64,000 bases of DNA from Oscheius dolichura (GCA_932521035.1 OW051497.1:2232001-2296000), one strand, 5' to 3'; shown: positions 34,651 to 46,112, counted from the first letter of the stretch. Notes: generated from the letters alone by a model not told the origin. A program made the numbers and translations.

Positions 34651-37600
34651 GAATACCAAAGAAACGAGAGATCTTGAAGTCTTCTTCGAAGTGGCACGTC
34701 AGGTTAATCCCAGTGAAGCGCTGCAATATCATGTGATCTTTTACTATTCCTTTAGCTTTGCTAATCCGTGCTCTATCTGAATCGACAGTCCTTTTATACT
34801 GCCAATTGGACTGTTTGCACAGCAGTTGTCCTTTTGTTCGCAATATTTTCCACTTTCACACGGCACTGTTGCATAAAACTGACCACAGCTTTGCTACTTT
34901 TGAGGGGAGAAATATGTAATAAAAAAGGAGACTTAACAGGTTTTTGGTGCATTTGAACGATGGCGTAGAGCTAGACGCCCCGCTTTCCTCTGTTTTACGC
35001 CTACTATTCGCTTTGCGTTGCCCCGCCGCTATGGCTTGCTGCCGTTTATCATCAAAAACATTTCCTCTCTTTCCAAAGAGTTTATTTTCTCATAAAATAA
35101 TAGGCTAAATGGTACAAAATAAGGCCACCACGGACACGACAGCGGGAAAAGACGTTTTCTTACCTGTTCCGATGCTATTTTGTCTAATTCTGCTTCAAAA
35201 ATGAAGAAAAAAGAGATCGAAAACCTGCCTTGTTATTGGCTGGTCGTTTGTTTGTTTGTAGGTTACGAAACGCAACGAAACAGGCAGTCTCCTCAGCATT
35301 CAGGTCGAAGCAGCCGAAAAATCTGAAATAAGCTCACTGGAATATTAAACAATGTTTCAGAAATGAAAACCATACAAAGTAAACTAAAGAAAACAATCCA
35401 AAAACTCGAAACTAATGTGTTTTCAAACATTCTAAAATCTAAATTCATAATAGAGCTTTCTCTCAAAAACAATGTAAACAGAGCAGCACTAAAAACAAGT
35501 ATTTTTAATTTCCTTTCTTGTAAATGTATTAGAATGATTAAGAAAATAGACTAAAAAGGGAAACTAACGGCCCTAATTGCTGAGTTTGAATTTGGAGTAA
35601 ATGGCGGGGTTTCTGCAATCGCCGCACAGTTTTCCAATCGTTACAGTACCCTGTCTTTCCGCTTAAAGTAAATTAGCTTTAAAGCGTCTTAATCTCTTTT
35701 AAACCAACATTTACTTTAATCCAAGATGATGAAGGCATTTTTATAATTTTTAGGGAGCCTCTTCACGGAAAATCTTCCTGGGCCGAACGAGAATAGATCA
35801 ATTATGCACAAAGTGCTCATTATCCTATCCGGGAAGAAGAATTCGAAAACTTGAGTTACATTTTTGGGATCAGCGTAAAATTCCCTACAATTTGATCTAT
35901 CACACAGCCGGATTGATGAAAATAAGTTAAACTCAGATTTTTGATGGCAAGGCTACCCCCTTGCCTGAGAATTTTCAGATTTTGATCATCGTTTCATATC
36001 GGGGCAAGACATACACCATTCAAAAGAGCAGGAAAATTTGTCTATAGAAGATTATTCCCAATTTCAGATAGTTGCTCCTATACCAGCTAATGCTCAACGA
36101 AGGTCTACCGCTTGATTTTGCTTTTCCGATCCTATGAAGGCTTATATTCTGGTTACTGTTGCTAAACAGCATTCAAGAAATATTAGAATTTCTGCTACAG
36201 GTAGGTCAAAGTAATATTTCCTTTTGTACGTAGTATTTTCCAGCTCTATCCCTCATTTTCCCAACATTTGGATCATTCCGTGTTCGATGGACAACGCAGC
36301 ATAATACAGGGTAAGTTAATAAATCCAGGATAATTTCCTTGCCCTTCTTGGTATAGAACAAGCCTATGTTTCGGAAAGCAAACAGCTTATAGAAATAATT
36401 TTTCCTTTTTCGAGTTGCGTGCCCTTCGTTTAAACTTTTTCCTTTTAATTTCTAGTAAAATAAACTGTTTCAGGCTCTCCTTGAAGAACCTCAAATTTTC
36501 TATTTGGAAGGGCATCAGTTTAATGATAAAATAGTGCATTGGTTACCCGCTGGGCCGTAGAAAACGTATGCCAAATCAATTGCTGCTCACTAACGGTTAG
36601 TTTGTCTAGATTTAAGCATTTGTTGTCTTTTAATTTATAGGCTTCATCTATTCATCTAGGACTAAAGGAAGCGACTAAATCGATCCTCGCTGGAACCGTC
36701 TAAAACGGTGCAATCTAACACTGTTGCAGTTTGTGTATGTGGAAATTCCTCTCTCTACGAGCATTCTTTCCTTGAAGGAACTTTTCTTTTGTATCGTAAC
36801 ATGCTTTCCTCTACATAAACTTCGTTCTATCCATCTGGTCCATATTGCCCTTCCCTTACGGGCATTTTGCCAAAGCAAACAAATTCGAAAACAAGAGCAG
36901 CCAAGCGAACTTTCCCAGGTGACCAAGACCAAGGAATGAGTTGTCGATTTTTTTTCCGGCCTTTTCACTCGACCCGTCCTGGGAAAGTTTGGCTCGAAAG
37001 CGCAGACCCAGGAGCAGCGAGCACTTTAGGTTGTTGTAGGTATTCGATAGGAATTCTTGTAGGTGGGCAGAATCCCGAAAACAATGATGTGACATCATCC
37101 CAAAATGTTTGTAAGACGACCAGAAGGGCTGGGGGTGAAAACTCATTTACCTAATATATTCCATAAATTATCTTCTCTCTTATCAAATGGAAATGATGAG
37201 CGTTCTCTGGATAAAACAATGGTGGGCCATTACGTCACCAATCGTTGGTATAAAAGAAAAGGAGGGGTCATCGATGACCTCCCAAGGATACACAAGTTTC
37301 TTTAGCCTGTTCGTCTGAATTCTAGAAGAATCAGTCGATTGCCATCGACTGCGCAGACTTTCTCGAACAAAGTAGAGGAGAAGCCGGAGGAATAACGCAT
37401 TGGTCATCATCTGCAGCTAGCGGCGCCATGGAAAGCCGTAAATAAGAGTGAGATAGAGAAGAGTGAGATAGAGGGCGTCAGGTCTAATATCCGCATAGTC
37501 CTCAAGTTTCTGATCATCCGGAGCTATTTGGCAACCGCGGAACCTGTGTGAAAATGCTTCGATGGCAATAGCACTAGCTTTTGATCCGCGGAGTACTGGA

Positions 37601-37900
37601 CTAGTCTATTTCGAGGGGATACAATCAATTACATGTACGGATCTGTGGCCTGCGAGCCCTCTGACTCCAGGAAAACCTTTAGACGGTGGAATTTAGGCGA
37701 GATTTCCTCACGATTCCCCATGTTTGTGACCACGCTGTGCACGATTCCGCTGTCGGATTCTTGAAAAATCTTCTGTGAACCTCTCGTTTCGCAATACTGG
37801 TCATCTGTGCCAATGGACAAACACATTCTTTGTCGTACCGCCTCTGCTCTCTCTTTGCTCTACAGTCCCGCGTTTACTGGACTGTTGCCATCTCCCGCCC
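34651..37900. other. Gene-poor region
   Basis: Apart from repeat family A copy 3, I see only short open frames, including overlapping ones at 36675-37154 on both strands with no domain. No RNA gene recognised. Confidence 0.4.
35600..36060 (+). repeat. Dispersed repeat family A, copy 3
   Basis: Starts CTGCAATCGCCGCACAG, followed at about 265 bases by GATCAGCGTAAAATTCCC, then GATGGCAAGGCTACCCCC and ACACCATTCAAAAGAG. It matches copies 1 and 2 in order and spacing. Confidence 0.65.
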
Positions 37901-37984
37901 CCGGGGGCAGACGCGACGCGTATATAACCCATCTATTGTCATCAAAACGAATCGTCCGCTTTCACCCTGTCTGCTCTGGTCTCC

Positions 37985-38200
37985 GTGCTGCTCAACTGCT
38001 CAACATCTTCTCTAGCATCCAACACCTCTTCCGAGATGTACCACCTACTGGTACCTTACACCTGGAGCTCTACTACCTTCGACTACATCGCCCCTGTCTC
38101 TGGCCACTTCTTCTGCTTGGAGTTCAGCTTCGTGGCCTTCTCGCTCTCTTCACTGGAGCCTGACCACTACTCTATGGATTCAACAATGGCCCAAATCTGA
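37985..38200 (+). CDS. Possible small gene behind a TATA box
   Basis: A TATATAA at 37920-37926 lies about 60 bases before this frame. It encodes up to 71 residues, the most protein-like part starting at ATG 38036 (MYHLLVPYTWSSTTFDYIAP). A competing frame runs through the same bases. No homology recognised. Confidence 0.25.
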   Translation: MLLNCSTSSLASNTSSEMYHLLVPYTWSSTTFDYIAPVSGHFFCLEFSFVAFSLSSLEPDHYSMDSTMAQI

Positions 38201-38539
38201 GGAGAGGAGGAGCAAGCTGGTGTTTTTGGGGGTTGATTGGGTGTGGGTATACAGAGGCGGTCCCCAAGGTCTGGGGCTAGTAAAATCCCACAGGTTCAGC
38301 TTTTAGGCAGCTCGCATAGTTTAGTTGCTTGCGCGGATACATGGTTGCATTGATTCAGTTTGCAACCATCACATTTTTAATATCTAGCGGAGCTTGCTTC
38401 AGTGCTGCGCGTGACTTCGAGCATGTTTCGAAAAATCTCGAAACCTCGAACGAGATAGCTCGCATGATAAATCCGTCGTCTCGAGTTTGCCTCATCACTT
38501 GGTTATAAAAATATGCGTTATGTAACCGACGCTTTTTTT

Positions 38540-39420
38540 TGAGTGAGGAAATTGAGAGTAGTCTCATTCGAACCGATAATTTTTGCTGAGTCGAACTGCG
38601 CTTTCAGAATTTTTTGAAAGTGAGGGAGTGAGGAGGAAGCGAGCTTTTAAATTTAATTTTTTTAAGCCACTTGTTTTGAGCTAGCGTGGCGAGAGTAGTG
38701 TCATTCGATGGCGCGTCTTGGCGGTTTATTTTTTGCTAAGCTCTGGCGCGTAACAGTGACGAATCGACAGCACTTTACCAAAGTTAAGCCCTTTTTCCAT
38801 AGCCAGCCGGGTTTGGTCAGCTAGCGGTCAGAATGGCCAAGCCTTTCTTTTGTAAAGTTCTGTAATTCTGACCAAAACCAATGGAACGGAGTAGACCCCA
38901 GCGCGGAGCCTCCGCCAACACAAAACCCTTGGCCGGCCAAGGCGCCCCTCATAAATACTGGGCTCTTCTAGTCGTGGTAAACCATGAGGCATCTTTTTTT
39001 ACGGAGCAGTCTGCATTTTTACGCGGCAGTCTTTAATTTGCTCTCTTGCTATGGTTTACCATGAATTGGATTCTAGTCTGCTTTTTATATAAAAAGCTCT
39101 TATGACCCCATACGCTGTGTAGAGCTAAGCTTGGGGAGTATCTGTGTCAAATATTAGAGCTTGGGAGTGAGGTAGTGAGGAGGAACGGAGCCTCCAAGTT
39201 TCAAAAATGTTACATCTTTTTTTCGAATTGGCTTTCGAGAGTAGGCTCATTCGAAAGAGCATCGTCTGGCGAACCGGTCAACCAAGTTTCAGTTGCTGAG
39301 AGTGTTACAGTGAGGAGAAAAACGAGTTACAAGGCGAAAAACTGCCCTTTTTCTGCTATACTTTTTTTGATCTCCAGCTATGGGAGTGAGGTCATTCGAT
39401 AGAGCTCGAAAAGTTATGTA
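38540..39420 (+). repeat. Degenerate GAGAGTAG-TCATTCGA repeats
   Basis: Four copies of a GAGAGTAGNSTCATTCGA-like core at about 38553, 38690, 39236 and 39385, pairs being about 140-150 bases apart. Between them a small palindrome places TGGTAAACCAT (38976) opposite ATGGTTTACCA (39050). Confidence 0.5.
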
Positions 39421-39486
39421 AGACTGTTAAGTATGAAAATGTATAATGCTAAATGTCGCGAGTTCTGGTCGTTTTTATCTGCGCCT

Positions 39487-39560
39487 GACCCCAATGGCGC
39501 AATGCGCTTCTGCAGGTCGCGCGCTCAAAAGGTCGCGGGTTCGACTCCCGTCGCGGCCAA
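39487..39560 (+). repeat. tRNA-like sequence, unit 1
   Basis: Has an A-box-like TGGCGCAATGCG and a perfect-looking B box GGGTTCGACTCCC flanked by a T stem (GCGGG/CCCGT) and ending CGCGGCC. The 5' side does not pair with that 3' acceptor side, so it is not a normal tRNA. It resembles units at 45350 and 46045. Confidence 0.5.
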
Positions 39561-41728
39561 ACACTTTTGCCTTTTAGTTTTACCTCTATTGAGTCTAATT
39601 ACACGTCTCGGAAGCACACTACGCGCTCAGAACCTCTCCAAAAGCGGGCAACAACCGCGCACGGACGTTGCCCCACACAGACCGGCGCGTCCGGCGGCCA
39701 GACGGCGCGGCTTCCTAGTCATCCGAGGTAAAAGGCTGCCGAACAAGAATCTCGGTCTCGATTGGAAAACGAGCGAAATTTCGAGCGAGATACCGTTCTC
39801 GGGCCTGTCTCGGTTCTCGAAGCCTCCTTTTCGTCTCGTTTCAAGCACATCTCGAAAAACTTGGGCAGCTCCACCTCGTCTCATCTCTCAACTACTCAAG
39901 TCTCTCGAAGCCCTGTTCTGAATTACCAGGATAAGAATGGCATAGAGCTTAAAACAGGATTCGCTTACCCTCCTCTTGGCTCTCTTCTACATTGCTATCT
40001 CTCGGTGTTGTCTTCTGTTGGTGCATGTCTTCTACGAAGTCTTCTTTTACCGCTTCGCCTTAACCTATCACATTTCACTGTCCCGTTCCTCACTCACAGT
40101 CTTTTCCATAACATAGGGTTATCGTAACATGTCGCGAAACCTTCCGCGCGTTACCTTTTTAGCAAAAGTGATCGGTATTTTCGATTTCTCTCGATTTTTC
40201 TGCGCCGCTTATCTAAAACATCCCGAAGAGACAAATGTACGGTAACGCTATATTTTGGAAAGAGGCTAATGGCACCACTTTAACACACTACTCTTACTCG
40301 GAATTTGGGGGTTTCCTAGCTATAATGGTTTAGCCGTCTTCTCTGCTTCAACTTCTCTTCATTTCCTCTACTTGTTAACTCATCTCTGCATCTTCCCTTT
40401 GTAGTATCTTCACATGGTGCACTTATACAACTACTCCACTACAGTACTCACACCTCTACACCTTCTCATCGTTTCATCTATCAGTCCTGTCTTCATGCCT
40501 AAAAGTATGATCCGAACCCATCTTCATGTTCTTCCTCTCTCCTTTGTTCGTCTTCAAGCCGACTGATTTTGCGGCATTCCTTTTGCTTCTCAGCTTCTTC
40601 TTTCCTTCATTCCCTTTGTTTAACTCTTTCCTATACTCTCTCGTGGCTCCTTCCCACTTTATACCTGCCATTCTAATCACTCGTCCGCAGTCTTCAGTGT
40701 CACACCACGTCTTGCCTCTCCTTGTGATTCCTTTCACAAAACACTTGTACTACCTCCACATCACCACAGCACTCGCACTTCTACACCTTCTCACTTTTTC
40801 ACTATCAGTCCTGTCTTCATGCTAACAGCATGGGCCGTACCCATACAGCATGGTATGGATGCGGTCACGTGTAAGGAGGGGGCTGTTCGCGCCTTTGTAG
40901 TACAGCTCTACCTTACATGCGATTGCTACCCATAGAAACCATGTTGAACCCTGCTTGGCATGTTGCTACCGAGTCTTTTTTTTGTTTTTCTTTCCTTTGT
41001 AGCTTGAGTAGTTGGCCTAGGGGGTTTTAAAAATAGCTAGTAGGAGAGTCAGCGCGATATCCGTGTTTCTGTTTACGATCCCTTTGTGGAGAGCATGTGG
41101 CTGTCGGTGGTTCGCAAGTTGATCCCTCTTTGAGATTGCGGCAGGCATTGTATAGTCATTAATATACTTCAGCATATGCGCGAACTTCTAAAACGTTTCC
41201 GTTTCCATCTATCCGAAAGCTACTTTAATCTGCCCCCTATTCCTGCGGATTTGTTATTTGAGAAATTTTCACTAATCGGGCTACCGTAGTGCAGACGTCA
41301 TTCCCGTAAGTTGCCCTGTCAAATGGAAAAACGCGTTGCTCATTGCGCCAGCTGACCGCTAGTAGCCTCTTTGTCCCCCGTCGCGTCAACATTTTTGACC
41401 CAGACGAGTCCAGCCGCTACCAGGGGCGAAACTTTGGGGATCGAGAAGAACTCTGGGGTGCTAATAGGTTAAAACTAAAAACAAGATTTTATTAGGTCTG
41501 GGTGGCTTCATACGATACGGTTAGGCAGAGGTGGCCTTCTATCCCCAGATGTGATAAGCGGCGCGGAAAGCAATGGGTGGTTGCAGAAAAAATTCTACTG
41601 TTATTACTACTTCTGCTATATTCCACCAGATATATTCCCCCTTTCTTCCCAACAGCATATAATCCTCAAAGCTGGCAAATTTTAGACGAGCTCCTCTAGT
41701 GCGTAACCCCCCGTTAGCACTCCTACAA

Positions 41729-41812
41729 TACCAAAACCGTGAGATCTATTGTTTTCAAAGTACATGGAAAACGTTTGTCACTGTGTTACAATAAATCTCA
41801 TGGTTTTTGGTA
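41729..41812. repeat. 84-bp hairpin
   Basis: TACCAAAACCGTGAGATCT on the left faces the imperfect complement of AAATCTCATGGTTTTTGGTA on the right, arms of about 23 bases around a 37-base loop. Confidence 0.65.
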
Positions 41813-41969
41813 GACGGCCTCCCTGCGCGTCCTGACCCCTTGATAAAGGGGGCACCGTACTAAAAATTACTGCTTTCGTACGATCCTCTTGATCGACGGG
41901 GAGGGAAGCTTCTCATCTAGACGAAACGCGTTAGAACCGTCCTTCTACCGGTACTCCAGGCCTATGACT

Positions 41970-42032
41970 GTCTTTTGAGTGGATATTGGCCGTAAGTAGT
42001 TTCAATTCTTACGGAATATTCACTCAAAAGAC
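41970..42032. repeat. 63-bp hairpin
   Basis: GTCTTTTGAGTGGATATT with CCGTAAG inside pairs with CTTACGG and AATATTCACTCAAAAGAC, giving about 25-base arms around an 11-base loop. Confidence 0.75.
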
Positions 42033-43172
42033 GGCTACGGCCGTATCGTTCCTTCTTTTGGCAAATAACAGTCTAGCCAAGAGAGAGGGAACTCAATGAG
42101 AAAATAAAATTGAGTCTGTTCTATTGGCTGGACCGGCATTTACCGACACCTTACTCCTTTCCCAAAATCTTCCCTCGTCAGATCGTCTGCTATATTTCTA
42201 TCGTCAGCTTCTAGATAGGACCAACGGTCCCCGTGGTCACGTGAAACTGGTGCAGCGTTAAAAATAGCTTCACGAGTTTTATGTGACCGCTGGGTCTTGG
42301 CCCATCCCCATCCCAAAAGAATCCTCACCTCCGTCCCTCTCTAATCTTCTTTCTATAGCAAGGCTGAAAAACCTGTACAGCAACCTTTGGTGGCATTCTT
42401 CTTATGTGCAGGATGCTCCAAATGTTGCTGGGCAGGGGATCTAGCACGCTGCTGTATTCTTGTCAAGCATCTTCTGTCGGACTTTTCGCAGTAGACAGGT
42501 AACACACGAGATCTAAATATCAGATTGAGACCACATCAATGACGGTATTAGCCTACTGCTTGCTGCATCCAGATGCTCTCTCTCTCTCTCTCTCCTCGCT
42601 GGATATGGCCAAGATCCCTTGCTCATTGAACCTTCTACTGTACACAGGTAAAACACGAGACCTATACATGAAGAAATGCTTATTTCAGGCCCAGGCTACA
42701 CAATCTGCCAGTTTCTTGGATCCGGTCTCGCTGAACGACATCTAATGAAGAATAGCTCAAAGACCTGATGACCAACTCCCTGCTACATTCGATTGCTTAT
42801 TTCCCCTTTTCCCTTGCCCCCATCTCATCTACAGATATTTTTCAATCACGGTCGGAAGGCCTGCTGAAACCTATCACCACGTTTTTCGCTCATAGTAGAA
42901 ACTGGGTGGTAGATCTCGTCAGGATTTCGACATCACCTCTTGCTTCTTAGGATCCCCCCGCCCCTATGCTTACTTTTTAAAATATCTATCAATGCATTAC
43001 TATAACGTCTATAACTATAACAACTATAACGTGTAAGGCACAAGATAATAAAGATTCGTGACCAGAAACATTGTTAACAGCCACATTGGTTGTGTTAACG
43101 GGGTGCATTTTCGTAGATTACACCTCTTAGATTAGGGAAAAAAGTAAGGTGGCACAAGAATTTGCACTCGAA

Positions 43173-43823
43173 AGTCCGCGGACTTTCAGTCGCCCCTCTC
43201 AGATTTTCGTCATTTACAGTTAAAATTCCGTGGTGAGTATATTGTCGGAAATGAATCGACTTGGTTTGAATAGAACTGTGGTTATATAGTGAAAATCTGA
43301 GGCTAACTCTACCTCTATGGTAGAAAGCTTAGACCTGACCGTTGATTGTAGTTATTGATCTATGGCGGATGAGGAACGAGCAGAAAGCCATGGAAAAAAA
43401 AAAGAAAATTATATCAACTAATGTAATCCCTGTTTCCAAATTCCGTTCACACGCGTTCCCTGACTATCAAATAGATCGTCACCACTTGATGTTAGACTTC
43501 TACGGGCAAGCAACTGGATAGCAGGGGCAAATATCCCCCAATCAAATGCTCAGCTTTGCTGAGGAAACACGTACATTTTTTCAGTAGCCCGCTGTCATGA
43601 GGAAGTTTTGCTTATTGCTATTCACAATCACAGAAAGAGAACTTTGATTTCTGACCTGTTGATAACCCGTGTTCCGATGAGATGGGTGATATTCTTTTTG
43701 CAAAAAGAGGGGAGCTAACATCACTAAACTTATTCAATCAGGAGCACACTATAAACTGAGTCAAACGATGAAATCTATAATAATATGATTTCCCATCAAA
43801 GGGCGACTGAAAGTCCGCGGACT
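43173..43823. mobile_element. 651-bp element with perfect 23-bp terminal inverted repeats
   Basis: Left end AGTCCGCGGACTTTCAGTCG(CCC) at 43173-43195 and its exact complement at 43801-43823. The outer half of each end is itself palindromic (AAGTCCGCGGACTT). An internal GAAAATCTGAG near 43300 is the complement of CTCAGATTTTC just inside the left end. No coding capacity seen, so a MITE-like non-autonomous element. I could not identify a target-site duplication. Confidence 0.75.
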
Positions 43824-43835
43824 GTCACGCGTCCC

Positions 43836-44310
43836 CTCCAATAGACTAGCATAGTACTTTTTCTGCCCTCGATCCGAATACATATAGGGAATGCGCGTCC
43901 TCGATTATTTCAACGGCTTCCGAAAAAGCGTCAATGATTTCCTAGTGTTGGCTACGAGCAGATTTCTGTAAGACTCGAGCAGAAAATGGATTTTTTGGAC
44001 TTAGGAAATTTTATTTTTCAAACTTGGTATATACTTGGAAATTTTTTCGAAAACGATCACCGTCCCATGGAGGTTCCAAGTTCGAAGAAAAAGTTTTTTC
44101 CTATGTCCAAAAAGTCCATTTTCTGCTCGAGTTTTACAGAAATCTGCTCTTAAATTTTCATTTGGACTTGCTTACAGTAGTTAGTGAAAAGATATTGTTA
44201 CAGAAGTAGAAGCTGTGAATAGAGCATTTTCTTACTTCTAAGTGTTTACTTACTTTGTGTGCGAGCTTCCCCTAACACGTTCGTTTCCCATTCGGGCTAC
44301 CTCTGGCACA
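43836..44310 (-). pseudogene. M1 aminopeptidase gene fragments
   Basis: Two blocks match the M1 gene at 54-56 kb. 43836-43950 resembles 54363-54480 (shared start CTCCAATAGACTAGCAT, then a diverged exon); 44210-44310 resembles 56150-56230 (AGAGCATTTT, ACTTTGTSTGC, TTTCCCATTCG). They lie in the same order and strand as in the longer gene, but the roughly 1.7 kb between is missing and a hairpin element sits between them. An old, truncated paralog. Confidence 0.6.
43957..44149. mobile_element. 193-bp hairpin element
   Basis: Arms of about 52 bases (AGCAGATTTCTGTAAGACTC at one end, complement ending GAAATCTGCT at the other) pair nearly perfectly, separated by about 88 bases. It resembles a MITE inserted in the M1 fragment. 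Confidence 0.7.
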
Positions 44311-44453
44311 AAAAGATATACATATCTACAGACTACAGGAAATAACTGGGCAATCGTTGTTTGGTAACAGCTGGCAGTGCTGTGTCTACGGATATTTATT
44401 CATTGTAATAACACAATAGCTAACGGTGTAACCTTTTGTCGTTCTACCACTGC

Positions 44454-44850
44454 CTATGCTATAGGGTCTCCCTTACAAATGGCAATGCCATTTTCATAGG
44501 GCCAGAAGCCCATCCACTTTCCTTTTCCCCCTGGCAAACGTTCGTCGTCCAAGCTTATTACTGGGCAATCGGAAGAAGCGATAGGATCGTCGCCTAAAAT
44601 TAAGTAATAATAGAGTGTTGGCTCAAATGGTCCAAAATCTATCATATGAGGGCGCAATACTTAAAATACTTACCGTAATTGGTATAATCCAGTGCGGTTC
44701 CATCATTCCACACACCATTTGATTGAAGGCCAAAATAAGCCACGTTCTCGTTAATGTATCCACTACAATACTAATATTGCGATTTGCACGTGGAGAATTG
44801 ACAACGCACAATTCAGCAAAGCGGCTTATAAAGGTGTTTTTATAAAGCAC
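44454..44850 (-). pseudogene. C-type lectin domain fragment
   Basis: The 3' half of a C-type lectin domain is clear: ENVAYFGLQSNGVWNDGTAL, DYTNYG, an intron of about 80 nt, then DDPIASSDCPVISL and GGKGKWMGFWPYENGIAICK, stop 44454-44456. The upstream block AELCVVNSPRANRNIS fits the domain's first helix but is in another frame with no plausible intron between, and no signal exon was found. Either a damaged gene or one whose splicing I cannot see. Confidence 0.5.
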
Positions 44851-44941
44851 ACCACCAAGACTGACTAAATAGGGGATGACAGATGCGTAACGAGGAAGAA
44901 GATGCGCAGGTTAGTGTGCACGCAATTTCAACAAGGTAAAA

Positions 44942-45510
44942 CTAGGGACCGCAAAGTCGCGCGCTAGGGCGGCAACAATTTTTTTTTCTTTCTTTTTTTT
45001 CCTCTTTTTATGTATATTGATTCTTATTCTATTGCATTTTAAATAAATTTTATATTGACGAATTGTTCTGCGCAACTAGCTCAGAAGAAAAGAGAATTTT
45101 TATTTTTTGCAGTGGAATAACAGTGCGGCAATTCAAATCGCGACAAAAGCGAAAACCAAAATTTGATCGCGAAACCGATTTCGAGTCGGCGCCACCAAAT
45201 CGTGTATATCTCGGGACTGGACGGCCCGATTTCCTTACTGTAAAAACAAAAGTTGTAAGTTACGATGAGATCTACCGATTGGTACTAATATATAAGATCC
45301 CTACTTTTAAAGCGCTAGCGTGTCTGTCTGTCTATGCGTTGACCTGTCGAGATTTCGTGGCGCAGTACGAAGTGGGCGGGCGCGCGGTCTGAGAAGTCGC
45401 GGGTTAGTATTCGTGAAGAATTTTTCGTTTTCGGGAAGAGCGGGAGGGACTGGACGGAGTCGAAACGGATGGTCTGCGATGAAATCTAATTTTCACTTTG
45501 CGGTCCCTAG
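44942..45510. mobile_element. 569-bp DNA element with 16-bp inverted ends and 6-bp target duplication
   Basis: Ends CTAGGGACCGCAAAGT (44942-44957) and the exact complement at 45495-45510. GTAAAA flanks it on both sides (44936-44941 and 45511-45516), a convincing target-site duplication. The interior is non-coding, with a long T-rich run and a tRNA-like unit near the right end. No transposase. Confidence 0.85.
45353..45415 (+). repeat. tRNA-like sequence, unit 2
   Basis: GTGGCGCAGTACGAAGTGGG resembles an A-box half and TCGCGGGTTAGTATTC a decayed B box. It lies inside the 569-bp element and is preceded by GTGTCTGTCTGTC, as in unit 3. Confidence 0.4.
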
Positions 45511-46044
45511 GTAAAACAAAGGCATCGTTGTGGCCTCCATAACACTTTCATATCAACCCGAGGGTTTAACATCTTAAAGGAACAGTCTCGCACTTGGTCC
45601 AGCGTGGCCCGGGGATCGCGCGCAGTTTGAATATATAGACGTTTTTTGCTATTTTTATATTTCAGCTTATTTTCGCTGGGTTTTCTATACCGTTCGACCC
45701 ATAAGATGTAGCGGAAGCAAAAACAATAGTTCTAAAACCAGTAGGACGGCTGTCACCGAAGAATTTGTATTAATTACGAATTGGAATGTTTCTGTTCGTT
45801 TCACTTTTTCTGTTATTATTTCTTTATGCTGATCATTCCCAAACACTTATATGATGCGTTTAAAGCGTTGCAATGATATTTTTCAAAAGAAAAATGAAAA
45901 TAATGTAAAAATGCCGATCAAACCCCCGTATTCAAATAGCGCCCGCGCCGATACCATAACATAAGAAGACGCGCGCAAAACCATGCGAAACTGTTCCTTT
46001 AATTATATAAAACGCGAGGGTGTCTATCTGTCCTGTCAATCTGT

Positions 46045-46112
46045 CAGCGCCCACTCCGGGCGCGCGCGCGTTCAAACTGGAGTTGCGAGTTCGACCCTGG
46101 CGGCGACCAAAA
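46045..46112 (+). repeat. tRNA-like sequence, unit 3
   Basis: CAGCGCCCACTCCGGGCGCG followed by TTGCGAGTTCGACCCTGGC, a good B box, ends GGCGACCA. A T-rich tail follows. The upstream GTGTCTATCTGTCCTGTC resembles unit 2. Confidence 0.45.

Larger units (their letters stand above)
38201..43172. other. Gene-poor, repeat-rich region
   Basis: No spliced gene recognised across about 5 kb. Contents: GAGAGTAG repeats, a tRNA-like unit, TCTCGA-rich sequence at 39750-39910, a loose direct repeat ending in ATCAGTCCTGTCTTCATGC (40480 and 40805), and two hairpins near 41.8 and 42.0 kb. Confidence 0.4.

Noticed and set aside
39487-39560. Functional tRNA gene
   Set aside because: Good B box but the acceptor stem cannot form; called tRNA-like instead.
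39433-39921. 162-codon plus-strand frame
   Set aside because: It runs through the tRNA-like unit and TCTCGA-rich repeats, so translation is unlikely.
40474-40737. Lysine-rich minus-strand frame as a possible retroelement protein
   Set aside because: Composition reflects pyrimidine-rich plus-strand sequence; no motif of a mobile element.
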